Assembly: GCA_963817335.1 (NCBI GenBank) | Contig: CAWFNX010000005.1 | Location: forward strand, 186,001-250,000 | Length of the DNA: 64,000 nucleotides | Source: AV40 sp963817335 | GTDB taxonomy: Bacteria > Verrucomicrobiota > Verrucomicrobiia > Chthoniobacterales > UBA10450 | Direction of reading: 5' to 3' | Part shown: positions 62,727 through 64,000 of the stretch, piece after piece | Layout of the letters: each line of letters begins with the position of its first letter | How positions within the stretch are numbered: position 1 is the first letter of the stretch | Made by a program: the position numbers and the translations under genes | The notes under the pieces: model-generated | The model's database searches: none | The model's input: only the letters and a program-made list of their open reading frames with translations | Told to the model about the DNA's origin: nothing

Positions 62727-64000
62727 ATGGAAAAATTCTGCTCGGTCTTCGTTGTCGGATTTTTGCTGACAGCCGCAGTCGACCTGCAATCCGCTGAACC
62801 GGTAACAAAATCTTCTCCCGGTGCGGCGTTCGACGAGGCGTCAGCAACGCCGTCGCCAACCCCGGTTGTTTTTTCCGCGCAAACGCTCGCGGATCTGAAA
62901 CGATTGCAGCAAGCCGCCTTGAGCAGCGATTACGCCTATCGAGAAGTCGCGCATCTTTCGGATAACATCGGGCCGCGGTTGAGTGGTTCGACCCAGGCGG
63001 CAAAAGCGGTTGGGTACGTTGCGGGTGAACTGAAAGCGATTGGCTGCGATGTACAGCTGGAAAAAGTGACGGTGCCGCACTGGGTGCGGGGCGAGGAGAC
63101 GGCGGCGCTCGTTCAATTTCCAGGGATGGCCGACGGCACGACCCAAAAGATTTTGCTCTGCGCGCTTGGCGGAAGCGTTGCGACTCCCAACGAAGGAATC
63201 ACCGCCGAAGTCGTCGCGGTTAAGAATTTCGACGAGCTGAAAGCGATGCCGCGCGACAAAGTGGCCGGTAAAATCGTGGTTTTCACTTATCCGTTCGACA
63301 AACAAATGGCGGCGATAGGTCGCAGCGGCGAAGCCTACGGCGAAGCGGTAGCCTATCGAGGCGATGGCCCGAGCGCGGCCGCCCGGCAAGGGGCAGTCGC
63401 ATGTTTGATTCGGTCGGTTGGCGGCGCCGATTATCGAATTCCGCACACTGGATCGACAAAATACGCGGCGGATGCGCCGAAAATTCCGGCCGGCGCGGTG
63501 ACGAGCGAAGACGCTGATCTGATTGCCGATCTGGCAAAGCAGGGCGCGGTCAAAATGAAACTAGTGCTTACGCCGCAAACGTTGCCCGACGTGGAGAGCG
63601 CCAACGTGATCGGCGACATCAAAGGCAGCGAACATCCCGAGCAAGTTGTGATCGTTTCCGGACATCTCGATTCCTGGGACTTGGGAACGGGCGCGATCGA
63701 CGACGGCGCAGGCGTGGCTGTTTCAATGGAAGCGGCGAATCTCATCCAGAAACTGCATTTGAAACCGAAACGCACGATCCGGGTGATCGCGTGGATGAAC
63801 GAAGAAAACGGAACCCGTGGATCCAAACAGTACGCGAAAGATCATGAGAAAGATTGGGCAAACCATTTTGGATGCATGGAAACCGACAACGGGGCCGATC
63901 ATCCGGTCGGACTCCACGTTAAAGCGAAACCGGAAGTGAAGACTTTGTTGAAACCCGTGGCGGCGGTATTGCAGGAATCAGGCGCGGGCGCGCTCGAGTT
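62727..64000 (+). CDS. Secreted M28-family metallopeptidase, C-terminus outside window
   Basis: The frame is open from ATG 62727 to the window end (424 codons). A signal peptide (CSVFVVGFLLTAAVDL) and a Pro/Thr-rich linker precede a prodomain-like part. A PA-domain insert follows (about residues 130-285, VVVF-type strands and SAAARQGAVA). The zinc site of M28 peptidases is then seen: VSGHLDSWDLGTGAIDDGAGVA (His and Asp) and WMNEENGTRGS (Glu-Glu). The layout matches carboxypeptidase Q-like aminopeptidases. Extracytoplasmic. Confidence 0.88.
   Translation, partial: MEKFCSVFVVGFLLTAAVDLQSAEPVTKSSPGAAFDEASATPSPTPVVFSAQTLADLKRLQQAALSSDYAYREVAHLSDNIGPRLSGSTQAAKAVGYVAGELKAIGCDVQLEKVTVPHWVRGEETAALVQFPGMADGTTQKILLCALGGSVATPNEGITAEVVAVKNFDELKAMPRDKVAGKIVVFTYPFDKQMAAIGRSGEAYGEAVAYRGDGPSAAARQGAVACLIRSVGGADYRIPHTGSTKYAADAPKIPAGAVTSEDADLIADLAKQGAVKMKLVLTPQTLPDVESANVIGDIKGSEHPEQVVIVSGHLDSWDLGTGAIDDGAGVAVSMEAANLIQKLHLKPKRTIRVIAWMNEENGTRGSKQYAKDHEKDWANHFGCMETDNGADHPVGLHVKAKPEVKTLLKPVAAVLQESGAGALE

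Overview
The window looks like chromosome of a Gram-negative, GC-rich, free-living bacterium, most probably a soil Verrucomicrobiota of the Chthoniobacterales type. Pointers: heptose adenylyltransferase, a LolA-like lipoprotein, tail-specific protease and L,D-transpeptidase (outer membrane and peptidoglycan), single-domain proteins such as DUF5069 and DUF4912, and many GTAG-ended intergenic palindromes. The phylum call is inference; no rRNA or ribosomal protein gene is present to test it.

Layout. 0-11 kb: an arginine dihydrolase-like pair, a frameshifted polX, HMG-CoA lyase-like enzyme, lytic transglycosylase, priA, a secreted retropepsin-like protein, and a complete SsuABC/NrtABCD-type ABC importer. 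11.1-15.3 kb: a small putative island between an intact tRNA-Thr and a 38-nt copy of that tRNA's 5' half. It carries a cysteine-rich HYR-domain secreted protein and a membrane-anchored DsbA-like protein. 15.4-26.7 kb: mostly minus-strand envelope/glycan genes (GT39-type and GT4 glycosyltransferases, GNAT) plus trxB and a Fpg/Nei glycosylase, then a tightly coupled operon: methyltransferase, DUF2064 glycosyltransferase-like protein, epimerase, MgtE-like protein, GT2, membrane sulfite-oxidase-like protein. 26.9-34.9 kb: housekeeping genes metF, cdd, mnmG, plsY, gpsA, facing purN, rfaE2-like and a lipid kinase. 35-46 kb: two tandem APC permeases, a second retropepsin-like protein, an ArsR repressor with its operator, an AmgK/MurU-like peptidoglycan recycling pair, an MBL hydrolase and a carboxy-terminal protease. 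46.5-64 kb: L,D-transpeptidase, thyA, dnaK, groES-groEL, gdhA, a Rieske-FAD oxidoreductase, and several secreted hydrolases, the last running off the right end.

The most distinctive signal is in the last 18 kb. Nearly every intergenic gap there holds REP-like compound palindromes with GTAG...CTAC ends but unrelated stems, together with 9-nt tandem repeats (GTGACgggt and GTTGAGnnn types). One such element lies inside an M14-family gene and breaks its frame; others supply stop codons or C-terminal residues to neighbouring genes. The first 46 kb has none that I could recognise.

Three genes carry frame breaks (polX, the C-terminal protease, the M14 gene). Two are single-base events in short homopolymers and could be sequence errors. 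There is no CRISPR array, rRNA operon, phage module or recognisable transposase gene.
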